Shown here: one piece after another, positions 47,745 through 61,000 of the stretch
Position numbering within the stretch: position 1 is the first letter of the stretch
Layout: each line of letters opens with the position of its first letter
From: Trichosphaerium sp. ATCC 40318
Lineage: Eukaryota > Discosea > Flabellinia > Trichosidae
Direction of reading: 5' to 3'
DNA length: 64,000 nucleotides
NCBI GenBank assembly: GCA_038496445.1
Contig: JALMLS010000329.1
Location: 246,866 to 310,865 of the forward strand
The notes under the pieces: model-generated
Databases searched by the model: none
What the model was told of the DNA's origin: nothing
The model's input: only the letters and a program-made list of their open reading frames with translations
Program-made: the position numbers and the translations under genes

Positions 47745-48716
47745 ATGACAACTGCAGCAGCATTGGCGCTTGGTATTTGGGATCACGTCGGTAATCCGTT
47801 CAACATTAACATCTAGTTGGCTAAAACGCATTTAAAAGGTGGAAGACGGTATCTATTTGAAACGGTTAAGACGTTTGTTCTTGGCAAAGTTGTCAAGACG
47901 CTGCAATACCCAAACGGCGATTTACGCACAGTCACCATACGCTTCAACACAATCAATGCAGTAAAGAAGGCTGTACGTTTTGTTGTGCTGCTCTGAGAGC
48001 TCATGAACCACAGCGTACTAATACTGGTCATGTGAATGTAGGTAGTAAACGCAGAGCCACCTTTGTATCCGGGTACACCTATTTCTTGGCTCCTTTTACC
48101 GTGTAGTTCTAACTATGTTTATAAAGGCGTTCATTTAGAACCTGATGATGTGAAAGGTCTGGCGCTGTTCGTCCCTCCTCATTTTACAGAAGAGCTAAGA
48201 AATTCGTATGACATACGTATGTTAACTGCCAACTCCTGGGTACGCTCCACTCGTTATGTTATAACACCAACAATTGCTTTTTAAGGTGTACTGGACACAA
48301 GTGAATGAAATGATTCCAACTAAAGGGATGGATCTTGAGAATCAAGACAGACCAAACAGTACGGTTTTTTTGTCGCACATGCAATTGCATCAACAAAAAA
48401 CAAGGTCGGACTAACAGCAAGGCTAGTCAAGGAGTACATTGTAGACAAGGGTGTTAAAGCTATATTGTTTTTTAAGGCAACGCCACGTGAAGAGTTGGCA
48501 ATGAGCGATGACACGCACGCATTTGTTTAGTTTGCGTTTTTGGTGGTTGACAGGGCACTTAGGGCTGACAGATTGATCGATTTGTTCATCGAACAAGATG
48601 CAAGAGTACTCGAAATTTATAACAACTATCACCTTAGCCTGCAACGATTGCATTTTGAACTAAACCGCTATTTGGATACTATCAAAGCACGAGAGGAAGA
48701 TGAAGAAACACCATAA
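47745..48716 (+). CDS. Unknown protein, exon joins partly unresolved
   Basis: ATG at 47745 (MTTAAALALGIWDH) spliced to LAKTHLKGGRRYLFETVKTF, VLGKVVKTLQYPNGDLRT. Later exons read VHLEPDDVKGLALFVPPHF, VYWTQVNEMIPTKGMDLEN, RLVKEYIVDKGVKAILFF and, at the end, LRADRLIDLFIEQDARVLEI followed by LQRLHFELNRYLDTIK and an acidic tail EEDEETP, TAA at 48714-48716. I do not recognise a family. The last two exon-like pieces lie in the same frame but are separated by a TAG near 48530, and I could not find a splice that removes it, so the 3' part may be a disabled or misread stretch. No signal peptide or membrane helix. Confidence 0.4.
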
Positions 48717-48942
48717 ACTCCCGAGTGCACTGGTGTTGTTATAAAAACAAGTCGAACCAAAGCGCTTTAATTGTATCATTTCGAAATCTGCAAAATATAA
48801 GTGACACCTTCAAATCATCGTCATTGGTGGTAGTAACACCCGGATTAATTGTTATAACAAGACTATAAAATGGTGGTATAGCGCTTTTAATATACAGTTT
48901 GCGGATTACCAAGTAAATAAGAGGAGTGCTAATAATAAGCTG

Positions 48943-51620
48943 CTACTCCCAAATAGTGACTGTTTTATCTAAACTTGCCACCCAAAGCTTACTACCTGTC
49001 CAGCACATGCACAAAATCTCTCGCTTGTGTGCTTGAGGGAACTTTTCTACCTCTTCCAGAGTCTACCATGTATTGTTATACAACAAAAATAAATCGCTAG
49101 CTTTTCTTTTTTGAGCGTACCCCAGCATCGTAACTCGATATAATCGCATCAAAGCCACCAAGAAGTATCTGTACAGAATTGATTGCTTGAAGGCAGTTCG
49201 TGTTTATGCCCTTGTACTCACGCAAACATTGTCGTGTCTGATGGACTTGGTTAACTAATGGCTCATAGTCTTGTAGGGGGCGGGTAGTACCTTGATAGAC
49301 CATACGCGAACGCTGTTATCTTTGGAACTCGTCCAAAGATTGTGCTTGGCATACGTCATGTTTAGTATTTGTTCTCTGTGGCCTCGCAACAACTCGACAT
49401 ATTGCCAATTCCGATCGTATATAAAGATGACATTTTTTATAACGACATAAAACAATCCCTTAATGTACCGCAAAGCACGAATAAACTTTTCATGCTCTCT
49501 CATTTGTGCAGCGTACTAAAAAGTGCGTTAGTGATATCATGTGTTTTATCAAACTAATACGTACAGCCGACACATCGAGTTTCACTGTTACTTCTTCAAA
49601 CGTCTAAATAAAGCATGAGAACAACGATACAGTTTAATCTATATCAAAGTACCAAAATGTTCCACTGGTACAGTGTCACGTTTTCGCTGCCAGCGTACAC
49701 GTGCTCGCTATGGTGAAAACAACAAAATAGTGTCTGTTTCGGTTGCAGCTTGTGGACAACTAGAAAATGGTTAGTGACAAACTGCTTTCCCTCAAATGCT
49801 GTGGAATGCATAATACAATTTAGTCAGCCATTTTTAAGCTCAACCTGTATGCGCACTTGCCTTTTATTCGTTTTTTGTTATATATGGTGTCACTCTTCTT
49901 TTTGCTTTGTCCGTGCCAACGCAACACTGAAATGCCCTAAGTGGTACGTGTGAGCACGCAAAAAAAGTGTTGTGTTTTCAGCAGCGTTTGTTTTTATTGT
50001 ATTTTTAAAAAAGATGCAAGGACCGCTCTATCCAATGCATGGTGCAGAGCTGCAACTCAACGACGAACCATTGTATTTGTTACTGCCCAGACCAAATCCT
50101 CAATGACAACTATATCGATAATGGCCTCTTGTAGCATTTTCTCAGCGTACGCCAAATGTTTTTCAGTCTACATATTAATGTAAGAAAGGGCTCAAGTCAT
50201 GCATGGCCTCATATTGGCGTACCTGTCTATCGAATACGAGTATTGAACCATCCGAACCACCTCCCCATATCTGTTGCTCACCCAATACCGCCATGCAATA
50301 TAGTTTAACAGCTGGACTGATTTCCTTTGTCAGTTGTTTCTTTCCTATGCGTAACAGACTTAGGACATTTGGGTTTAAAGGTATTGTGTACCCTTGCAAG
50401 GAAGTGCTACGCCTGATTGTGTAGTTTTTTTGTTGTCTGCATCTCCCATAATCTTTTTCTACAGAGTTGTGTGAGAAATATTTGGTTGTGTGTGCCTTGT
50501 ATAAGTGGCTATTCTACCTTTAGTTCTTTAGCTAAACCTTGTCCGTTTGCACCGCAATCTATCAACAATTTCGCAATGTCATTGCCTAACATTTGTTATA
50601 TCACGCGTAGCGTTGGTTGGTGTATAGAGTACCACCAGTCCTGAGGGCAATGGCCAAAGGCGATCGCTTGTCGCAATCCGGCCTGTCTAAATCTGTATTC
50701 TCGTGCTCTGTCAACACACGTACTGTTTCTATGTGTCCCAACTGTGTAGCAATATATAGCGGCGATCTGAGCGTACAATCAGGTAAAAAACAATTTCACA
50801 ATAAAATCATTGATTTTTATGACGCCAAGTGGCGTAGCTCACCGCTTTGAAGCATCCTGCGCGTTAACATCTGCACCCTTATCCATCAAAACCTTAACGA
50901 GTTGCGCATTGCCTCTCATTGCAGCGACATACATGGGCGTTCTTTGTTGATTGTCTCGTAAGTCTAAAAACGCACGTAAATTAATCAATTCTTTGCAGTA
51001 CTGGCTTGTGAAGAGAAGAGATCGTGTGTTTTAACAGTTGATGCCTTTGCGTCATTCTACAAATTGCGACGGAACGCGTACCACACTTTGCGTTGTTGTC
51101 CAGCAAGAGCGTCGCTATCTCCGTGTGACCATTCCACGCTGCTGCGAATAAAGGGCTCCACTCATTTTTTGCTTCCTTATTATTTAACTTTGGTCGCTCG
51201 TCTAGTAATCTCCTTACGCAAGCTAGTGACGATTTAGAGCGTGCTAGTAAGCAACAAGGCTAAATAAAAAAACGGCGTACCAATGTGGCCGTTCAGACTT
51301 GCAATAAACAGAGCTGTCCAGTTATCCTTGTCACCAGCCTCAATATCAGCAGAACGATCGATTAGCATCTCCAATATTTCGACGTTGCCATTTTGCGCTG
51401 CCCAGTACAATGGAGTCCTAACAGACCGGCATTACAACGATATATTGCACAAAGTTGTCATGTACCTGCCCAAACTGTCTTTCTTTGCTAATTGATGTAC
51501 AAACTGGCCAGAGTCTGTACTAAGAAGTTGTTCTAGGCGTTCTCGGTCATTCATCACCAACGCTTCGAAAATAGAAACGTTGGCACTTGGCGTATCATTG
51601 CTATTGCTGTCAACCTCCAT
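48943..51620 (-). CDS. Ankyrin-repeat / WD40 fusion protein
   Basis: ATG at 51620 (MEVDSNSNDTPSANVSIFEA). The N-terminal half carries ankyrin units: TPLYWAAQNGNVEILEMLID, WTALFIASLNGHI, WSPLFAAAWNGHTEIATLLL, TPMYVAAMRGNAQLVKVLMD, SPLYIATQLGHIETVRVLTE and SPLALALRTGG. The C-terminal half has WD40-like blades: MAVLGEQQIWGGGSDGSILV, LLRGHREQILNMTYAKHNLW with SSKDNSVRVW, and ILCMCWTGSKLWVASLDKTV with a final TIWE. Stop TAG at 48943-48945. Most introns begin GTAC. The two halves join through NDIAKLLIDCGANGQG and a short linker containing MGDADNKKTTQ. Cytosolic scaffold is the likely role. The exon that links the halves depends on my splice reading, so two adjacent genes remain possible. Confidence 0.66.
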
Positions 51621-51951
51621 TGTTTTGAACACTCCGTTGTGCTCTACGAGAAACAACCAGTGTGACCAATAAAGACCACTTGCTCAAGCCAGAGCAACAC
51701 TCTGCTGTTAGTAAACTACACTCTCAAGCATACTACACATTACATACATACAAGCGCGTACGTTGATTTGTAACATTTTGCGACCTTAAGTGTCACAACT
51801 ATAACTAAATAGTGACATAATGTCACCACGGCATGCGAAAATACTTGTGAACTATGCAGTTTTATTTACAGCCAGCGTAAAAAAAGATCAAGGCTTTTTT
51901 AGAAATTAAGTTATTAATTCACTCCCACATAGCCACTTTATCGCAGTAACG
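51621..51951. other. Divergent intergenic spacer
   Basis: About 330 bp between the minus-strand ankyrin-WD40 gene and the plus-strand channel gene. AT-rich; must contain both promoters. No motif I can defend. Confidence 0.4.
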
Positions 51952-54900
51952 ATGTCAAACGTAACACAGCCTTCAGTGCCCACTGAGGCTGCACCAGTGG
52001 TTCCTACAGCACCCCCTGACATTTTCCTTAATGGAGCAGGTCTTCCCCTTCAAGTTGCTGCGATTGCTATCTCGTTTTCGGCGCTCTTGTTCTTTAATCT
52101 TCTGTGCTATTTATTCATCTTGGCGAGGAGATGGTATCGGAGAAAGACTAATTACCTCCAAACTGCTGGTACACCTTCAACGCGCGCTAGAATAGCGCAA
52201 CACTTTGAACGTGAGTCCTTATGGTGGGTTTGGCTCGTACGTGTTACATACTGTCCTACATGCGCTAAATGGGCTTTTAGGAACTATTCAATGGCGCATG
52301 CAGTATGGCGTATGTTGTTATGTATTTTGTTCTATTGGGAAACGATTTTATTACACTCCGAGAATTTGGAACAGAACTTGCACTGGCTGTTGTCTTCACT
52401 ATCATATTCTTTTGGCGCCTTTATATTGCAGAATCACGGTCAGTTTTTAAATTTTGAGTTGCTCTCGCTCATATTCCCGTAGCTCGCAATACCTGCGATC
52501 TGGTACAGCAATAGTCGACGCTGCAACAGTGTTTCCTATCTATGCGTCGCTTCTTTTGGATTCTTATGCGGTACTACTATCATCTTATTACACTTATTCC
52601 CTCTTGCAACCAATCCCTTTTGGTTTGACGTTTCGAGTAGGTATTGGGATTTTTACGTATTCTTCGTTTGTTCAGATTGGCTATTCTAAGTAAAAAGTTT
52701 GGAGGTATGTGTCGTCGCGCAATAGTGCTGTAGTTTCTATATATTTTAATCTAATATCTTGCTTCTTACTTAGCCACAAAGACACGGTATGGATGATCAC
52801 TATTACTTGTTATGGGCGAGAGGATTTAAATAATCTCCCTCTGTCTCTTTTATTTACTACTTATTTATATATTTCATTTTGTTTGACATTCAACATCGAG
52901 ATATCTCTCTTTGGCTTATTCACTTACACACAATCACTAGATACCGAGCTGGATCTACAGCACGTAGGATAGCTGAAGCTTTGTCATCAGGTAAGTTGCT
53001 CTATTGCACTGGCATTTGCTAGACCGCTCTGACGCCTTTAATTTTATCAGGCATCTACACGCAGTTCGCATTGCTAGTTTATCAATTGATTGCATTGGTT
53101 GTCTTTTCAGCATCCGCTTTCCAGTGCGTTTTTCTTGTTTCTTAGCAGATAACGTTAATGTCTAACCCGGTTGTAGGTACATTGAAGAGGTGGGTGACTT
53201 TTGGGTACCAATAAACGAGCGTGAAACACAATCCATTGGCAGTTTCGAAGCAATCTACTTTGTCTTTGTTACCATGTCAACTGTCGGGTACGTGTAACCT
53301 AAAGGCAGTGCTTCGACCACTAACAACATGCGCATTTAGGTATGGTGATATATCCCCTAACACCCAAACAGGCCGTATTGTAGTCATCATCTTGATCGTG
53401 TGGTACGCTATACAAGCTGCGTGGATTGCTTTTACAGACACGCAGTTCCGTCACACTTTGAACCAGTGCTCATATTTTGCGATAGGGCCATCTTCGTACT
53501 TACATCTCGACTCTCTCGAATTGCTTCTGTTCTTGCTGCAAGACCTGGTACGATGCACAGTTGTTTCACTTTTGCGTGTGAATTGTGCTAATATATCCAA
53601 ATTAAAGTGGAGTTGGGTGATCTAGGAGATGCTCGGTAAGGCTTAGTGTGAATTCTAGTCTTCTTCTAAATTTCTACCTGTTAGATCATCAAATTACGTA
53701 ATCATTACAGGATCAATAACAGAACAAGCACTACAAACCATTCTTCGTGGTTTATTTGCAACAGAAAAATATTATGTTCGTCAACCACATGTTGGTATGG
53801 CTTAATTCAACTTGGTAAATATGCGTAGCTGACTTGGGTTGTAGGTATACTGGATAGTGGAGATGGTCAAAAGGGCATTAAACAAATTCTCCACAACCCA
53901 ACGTATGCTGGGCACATTTACTATAGACAAGGTTCTGCAATGAGACCTGCCGATCTCCGCCACATGGACTTGGGTATGTGTACTTTCTATTATCTAAGCA
54001 CACACGTGTTGTGCAACATCACTTGGTCTCCCTCATTCAATATTTGCAGGCAAAGCCAGAAAGGTCTTTATATTGGCTAATCCACTATCCAAAACGCCAC
54101 AGCAGGAGGATGAAAGTACGAATGACAATTAAGATTACAGGTCGATTAATGCGTTTTTACTACAGCAAATATACTACGTCTTTGGTCTATTAAAAATTAC
54201 AAGACGTATGGCGTGGATGTTTTCATACAATTGATTCTTGCAAAGAGCAAGAAGCGTCTCTTGTCTCTACCAGCGGACTTTGTTCGTGCTGAGCACGTGT
54301 TGTGCATTGAAGAACTTAAATACGTGCGCACACATACCTACATTGCAAACCAGGGTATTTTATTGTGCTCGTTTAACCTAAACAACTAGGCAATGTTGGG
54401 ATCTTCCTGCCTGTACCCTGGTATTATAAGTCTTCTCACGAACATGGTCAGAAAGACAGCATACTTGGTGGACAGATCAGTTGTATGGAAGGAGGCCTAT
54501 GGTACGACATGAACACCATATAGAAAACAAACACAATAAGCCTTTACCAGTGTTATATTAACAAAGAGTGTTAGAACACGGTGCCAACTTCTTGCTGTAT
54601 GCCAAGACATTATCTAAAGTATTTAACAACATCACATTCATGGCCGCTGTCAACGTACGGACGTCACTCTATTTTTTTTTGTATTTTTCCGTGCCATCTC
54701 AGGTTAATATGAAATTCAGCTCATGTACACATATACACACGGTGAATTGCTTATCATTGGGGTCATTGATCGTGCGGATGGAAGACGAGTACTTCTCAAT
54801 CCGGGCAAGGTGCGACACGACTACTTGCACACCAGTACGTTTACTGACAGACAAGCTTAGAAATACGTGCTCCTAGAAGGAGACACTGTATTGGCGTTGG

Positions 54901-57497
54901 CTTACAAGGAAGAAATGGCTGACAAGCTGGAACTTGAACCTACCAAGTTGCACCAGGAGAGAAACAAGCCGGTGAGTGTGCTTATATGTCCTGACTATTG
55001 TACCAACGCTATTTTAGCTCGAACAGGAGTTGCGTGCACTGGGCGTACAATTGCCAAACTCGAACAAGCTCAGCAAGGCAGAGAAAGAGTGCAGGTCGTT
55101 GGAAAAACAAAACTACAGGATGGCCAAGAAATTAGATCAAAATGCTCAGAGAATGGTTAGACTACAATCAGGTCTAGATAAAAAAATAGGCAAAAGAGCA
55201 AAGGTATTATTAACTCAAACACTTTTTGCTAATTTCTCGAAAAAGCGTCGAGCCAATCTTCGAGACTCAGAAAAAGATGAGGATGATGATCGCATTACAA
55301 CAAGACGCAAGGTTGCACATTCAGTACAAAAAATTGTGCACGCTTTACCTCATCATCGCATGCCACGACATGATGCACCTTCAGAGTTGAACGTGGTGCA
55401 CCCAATCTCACGTGGTACGACTCGCGTTTTATTACAATGAATGTTTTGTATTTTCTTCTAACTGCTACGCAAAGAGCACTACGCCTTGCTGCGTGCCAGC
55501 GCACAGAATACATTGGCCAATGCTTTGGTTAGTGGAAGGCAATTGGCAAAGTTTAAAGGTACCACATTGTATTGAAGTAGGTTGCATTATTGACTAAATC
55601 CAAAGGGCATATCATTTGCATAGGTGATGTTTCCAACATATTTTATTTCATTGCTCGTCTGCGTGATAAGAATTTGGAGCAATTCGGTTACGTTCCAATA
55701 GTAATCATGGTATGCTGGTCTCTCAATGATGTAGTTGTGTGTCCCCTAACCTTTTTCTGAAAAATAGAACGAAACATTTGGAGATGATGAATGGAAACGG
55801 ATTCAAGCCTTTCCGGAAGTTTACGTCCTTAAAAAATCGCCACTATCAAACAAGGTTAGCTGTCTAATAGCAAATGACCTAAGCATCTGAGTACTTACAT
55901 GTACTATCTAGAACCTGAGAAAGGCGAACGTAGCAAAGGCCATGAGAATTGTGATATTCTCTAAACCATCGCCTCTAGCGGAACAAAGTGGAGATGCCAA
56001 TCTTATCGACTCTGAGCAAATGTTACTTGCACTTAAGATTGTACGTCATAGTACTATTGTCGCTTTGGTTAACGCTATTCATTTAGATGAACCATTTTAA
56101 GTTCCTGGGTGATAATATCTTGATAGAATTGAGTACGTTGTTAGACCCGTTTTAATTATTTGCTCATTCCAAAAACAGTCAACTCTGAGAACATGGAATT
56201 CATCGATTTGGCCTCCAAGCTGAATACGTCCAACGAAATACAAAAGGCACTAGAGGCCAGCAGAGCAGCTACTGACTACGAGTACGAGACAGCGTACTTT
56301 GCTTCAGGTACACTTTAAACGTCCATGGTAACAACCCAAACACGCTTAACCCGATTGTAGGCAAGGTCTTCAGTTCCGCATTTTTTCACATCTTAATGGC
56401 TCAGGTATGTTGTACCTCCCTATTTTACACGCCTGCTGCGCAAAGGTTCTACTGTTATTCGACTGACACTCTCTCAACAGGCGTTCAACACACCAGCTAT
56501 ATTCCGCACTATGAACATCCTGGTTGGCACATCTTCATTGTATGAACCGGCAGAAACGTTAAACAAAGGCGCTAAGATATGGCCGCAAAGCCATCTCGTC
56601 CTCATCAGACCTCCAGAAAAAATAACGGCGAGTGGCGAATGGCAATTCCAGGATTTATTCAAGGAATGTTCAAACACACTAGAAGCAATTGCAATCGGTT
56701 TATATAGGGCGGTGGAACCAAGTGCGTCACGTCATATTTTAGTTTGATGATTCTGTGTTGTTGAAACCTAAGCGAGCCCCCAACTAACAAAAAAACCCAG
56801 GTAAGGTGGCATCAGAGGAAACGATACATCCATACGTCATTACTTGCCCAGAACCTGAACTCCTTATCGAGCCAACAGATTTCGTGTTTGTGCTGGGAAG
56901 ACGACATTTGTTATCGCATGAACTGGTCGCATTTGGAGGCATGTACAATCCAAAGGTGCAGAAGATCATCAAAAAACTGAAAAAGAAACTCGCCAAAGAT
57001 GCTGAAGAGCAAAACCGACGAGAGAACGTACGGTACCTTTCCACTTTTAACATTGGCTGACATGAAGACACTTGTAGTTTGCAAAACGTGCTGCAATGGC
57101 GAGCCCACTCGATCTTGTCGAGCCTAACGAGTCAGAAGGGCTCCTGATACCTGATGATACTGATGAACAACCGAAAAAGAGTGTACCACGCAAGAAGGCT
57201 TCGAAAAAGAGGGAGTCTGTCAGCGGTGGTTTGGTTTCTGTGACAGTTGAAGACAAAGCGTCTGTGTTGGAGGAACAAGACTCAGAGCAAGATGACCTCG
57301 ACGAAAGCAGTGACGATGACGGCGAGGATAATGATGACACTGATAACGATTCTGACGAAGGGTCCATGAGCGGGTCTCCGTCCAACGTTAGCCTGAGCAA
57401 GAACGAAGATGTTTCTTCCAACAAGTTTGTAAATGTATCTCTGGAAGACACAGAACAAACAGTGGAGCGGCTCGAAAGCCCTGAGGATTCTATGTAA
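51952..57497 (+). CDS. BK/Slo-type large-conductance potassium channel
   Basis: ATG at 51952 begins a Pro/Ala-rich outer segment, then an extra N-terminal helix (VAAIAISFSALLFFNLLCYL), as in the S0 of Slo channels. S1-S6 follow in several short exons. The pore reads SIGSFEAIYFVFVTMSTVG|YGDISPN; an intron (53288-53339) splits the filter TVGYGD, which is intact. RCK1: SNYVIITGSITEQALQTILR, YYRQGSAMRPADLRHMDLGK, KVFILANPLSKTPQQEDEST, LRLWSIKNYKTYGVDVFIQL and VLCIEELK. A coiled-coil-like basic linker follows. RCK2: DVSNIFYFIARLRDKNLEQF, MRIVIFSKPSPLAEQSGDAN, TAYFASGKVFSSAFFHILM and VITCPEPELLIEPTDFVFVL. The poly-Asp calcium bowl of animal BK is not seen. A Ser/Asp/Glu-rich tail ends at TAA 57495-57497. 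Confidence 0.88.
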
Positions 57498-58050
57498 GCG
57501 AGGCAAAACGGAAATAATAAGTTATTATATGAGGATTCGACGACACACGTTTTTTACTGTACACACCCAAACTAGAAAAAAACTTTTTTTTTGCGCGTGT
57601 TCACACAATAGGCACTGTTTTCTCTTGCGTTTTCTTCAGTGTTTTTGGTACCGCCAAAAGAAGCTGTCGTTTGGATAATGTTACCAGTTCATTCGTCACT
57701 TGTTAAGAAGGCCCAAAGTACCAGTTTATGGCGTGCACATGCGAAAATACTGCGGTGGGTGTGTTTTTACCAGCGATTGGTGAGGGAAATGGGTGATTAA
57801 CCGCGATTTTAGTTGGTTAAACATGAGAAAGGCGGTGAAATATGTTTTTTACGGCGCTGTGGCGATTAAATTATAATGTGTAAAATTGTTGCGCGTTGGA
57901 AAATTATAACAAAAACGTTGTACCAAAACTTACAAAACTAATCAACAACGCCTGTTTACACTTTACCTACCAACCGCTAGCGATTTAGCGTGGGAGAAGA
58001 GTAGCGTTTACATGGCTGGGCGCAACTGAAAGTTTAAAACGCGCAAGAGG
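57498..58050. other. Intergenic
   Basis: About 550 bp between two plus-strand genes. T-rich and A-rich with no supported gene. Contains the promoter of the PHD-finger gene. Confidence 0.5.
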
Positions 58051-61000
58051 ATGTATGTTTACGAAGAGAAGACACCAGTGCTGCCTGTAGAGCCAAAAGT
58101 TCTTTCTGGCTCACAGTTGGCTTCAAACTATTCGCAACACACGCCACAGCGCTTTATTCCAACGTCACCCCCGCCTCACGCGCTTACAGTACAAAACGAT
58201 AAGATAAACGAAAGTGGCGACCAACAAGTCTACACACCACACCCAACAGACTACATCGAAAGCCCACCTGATAAACGACGCGGGCGAAGGAAGAAACTTG
58301 GGAACACAGAAGGGTTGAAAGATTGTTTCTTCACTTCCGAGCATGAGCGTCTTCTGAGTCTGGGTTGTAATGGTAGGCGAACAACTAGAGCGCTCGCTGC
58401 GCTATTGAATCACGGAAAAAGAGAAGTTGGTGTAATGGTTTCTACAGGTTGTATACCACCAATCGCAACGCAGACGAGCTTCGAAACCATTATAACGGAG
58501 AAAGAACCTGACATTGTAACGCCAACTGCAAGGCCGTTCCATGCCAGCAAATACACCGAAATGGCCCGTACGCAAATGCTTACCGCCCTACTTGAACAGG
58601 ACGAAGGTACAAGTGCAGATTCTGATACAGACGATTCGCTTGAAGAACTACGCGCCAAACACAACGGTGGAAAGCGTTCAGCATTGTACCAAGACGTTGC
58701 GATAGATGTCAACAGCATGAAGCAAAATGTAAAAGACTTACCGTACGCAAACCCAAATCCACCCAAACAACCCAAACGCAGACGACGAAGGAGGGGCACA
58801 GCCGAAGAGAAAGGTAACAACGCCCAAAAAATAGTTTGATGTTTGGTTTTTCTCTTTTTTTTTTGAACGGCTGCCGTTATCAATTCAAGAAACCTACAGG
58901 CATTTACCAACCGATTTTTTTGGTTTTTTTTTTTTTGGGTTTTTTTCGTTTTCGTGCCACGTGCTAATAAACGATATAGAGAAAGGTGTCGACCTCAATT
59001 TGATTCGATTCGTGCGACTGCCTGTAACAAAACAGAATCGAATGAAGCGATTGGCGCAATTTGCGAAACACGTCATGTCACTAGGTTGGGCCAAGTCTAG
59101 CGTGCGTAATTTTGAATCTCCTATTAAAAAAAAAAAGTGCGCTCTAATTGACGAGGGTTCTAGAACCACTTGGAGTGGCCTTGCGCCGTCATCGAGCAAT
59201 CTGGCTCTCTTGTACACATAATGTTTTTAAATGATGTCGTTGCACCCTTGTACGCTCCTGCGGTTGATTAGAGCTGGTTTTCTTATATTCTTCCCGTTTT
59301 AGAGAGTGGCGGCGAATCAACGAAGTTACGCCATTTTCTATGAACTTTGAACGCTTTCTTAAGCGAGGCGAGAAGGAGTCCAACTTTCTGCAGGCGGTAC
59401 GTGTAGTAATACAGCTGTGTGAATAAATGTTGGAGTAATAATGTTGTATCGATAGGTGGCTGACGCATACACTGTAATGCGGATATGGAGCACTGAGGGC
59501 TATCCAGCACCTACACATCAGCCCATCGTCATGGGGACACGGGTTCATCTAGAGGTACTAGAAGAGGGCTCTGACCTAGGACCACCCGATGTTCATGTGA
59601 AGCACGCTGTCTCTGTTACAAAGAAAAAGCCGGAACAGTCTTCATCCATACTCAACGGAAAGGTCAAGACGAACAAAATTGAAACACATCTGGTCAAAGT
59701 GTCGAATGACATATACCCGTACACAGTACGTACAAAAACGCAACTCTAAGGAAATTGTTTTTGATTCCCGCCCAAAACTATTTGTGGGTCGTGTGGTGGC
59801 ACACTCACTAATTCAAATGTTAGCTTTACGTATACGACCGGGACAGAGGTAGATTTTACACAGATCCACACCCGAAACTACCTTATCGATGTACGTCCTA
59901 TTTGTTGTTGTGAAACGCGTGTATTAATGCTCGTAATAGGCGTTTGTGGATATTTGAGTGTGCAGAGCACGTTGGCACATAGAAAATCGTGCACGGGATT
60001 CCGGCAGTGGGTTAGAGACATTGGTGGTGACCCAGACATGGATAACCCTTGCCGATGTGGCGTACTTTTTGGCAACAAGGGCTCAAACAGACCGCTCAAG
60101 GCGTCTGCACATAAAGGAGCGCATTGTTTGAACTGCGTCATCCACAAATCATGGTGCCTCGGTACTACACCCCTCCCTCAACCCTTTGGCTCTCAATACT
60201 CATGCAACAATTATGTAGGCACTAACAGATGGAGTAAGCAAGAGCACAAGTGTTGGGCATGCAAAGAGAAGCTTGAGTCAGCGTGGATCGAGAACAACAA
60301 GAAATACAACCAAAATTTTAAGCCTCACCTTTTTTGCCATGATTGTGAGAAGGGTAAGGCGCCAATAGCCATATTGATAGCCAGGCTTTCTTTAACGCGT
60401 TTGTTATTGTAGGATACCACATAGATTGCCTGGACCTAGCACGTGACAAAGGTAGAACAGAAACCCAAGAAGGCCTCTTATGTACGTTAAACCACTGCAC
60501 CTACCCCCCGCCTTGCCTCTCTCAGCAAATATACTCATGTCTGTTTAGGGCCAGCATGGTATTGTCCTACCTGCGCTCAAAAGCCAGAAATTCAAACGTC
60601 TGAGCACATAAAGCTTCCAGAGGGCATGCACTTTGACAGCTCAACAAAAATCCAAGTGGAGTCGTTTGCACCAAGTGAGCTTGACGAGGCATTACTAGAA
60701 GACATCCAAACAGCAACGCCTGCTCCTTTCGTGAATGTGACAAAGTACAGGGGAGTCGTTATACCCAAACCAACGCGACCTGCCAAGAACACCGCTTTTG
60801 GATTTGCAAATGGATTCAATGCGAAAACTACCAAGATGCTACCAGGTAGTACTGCCTCCCTCATTGCTGGGCCGCATAAACGCAAGTCTGTCTTCACGGC
60901 CCAACCGCCAGCAAAGCGGGTAGCACTACCGACACCGACAAGCAAGCGATTAGACTGCAACTTGGACGATATAACACTTGCTATTGCCATGTCAAACGGC

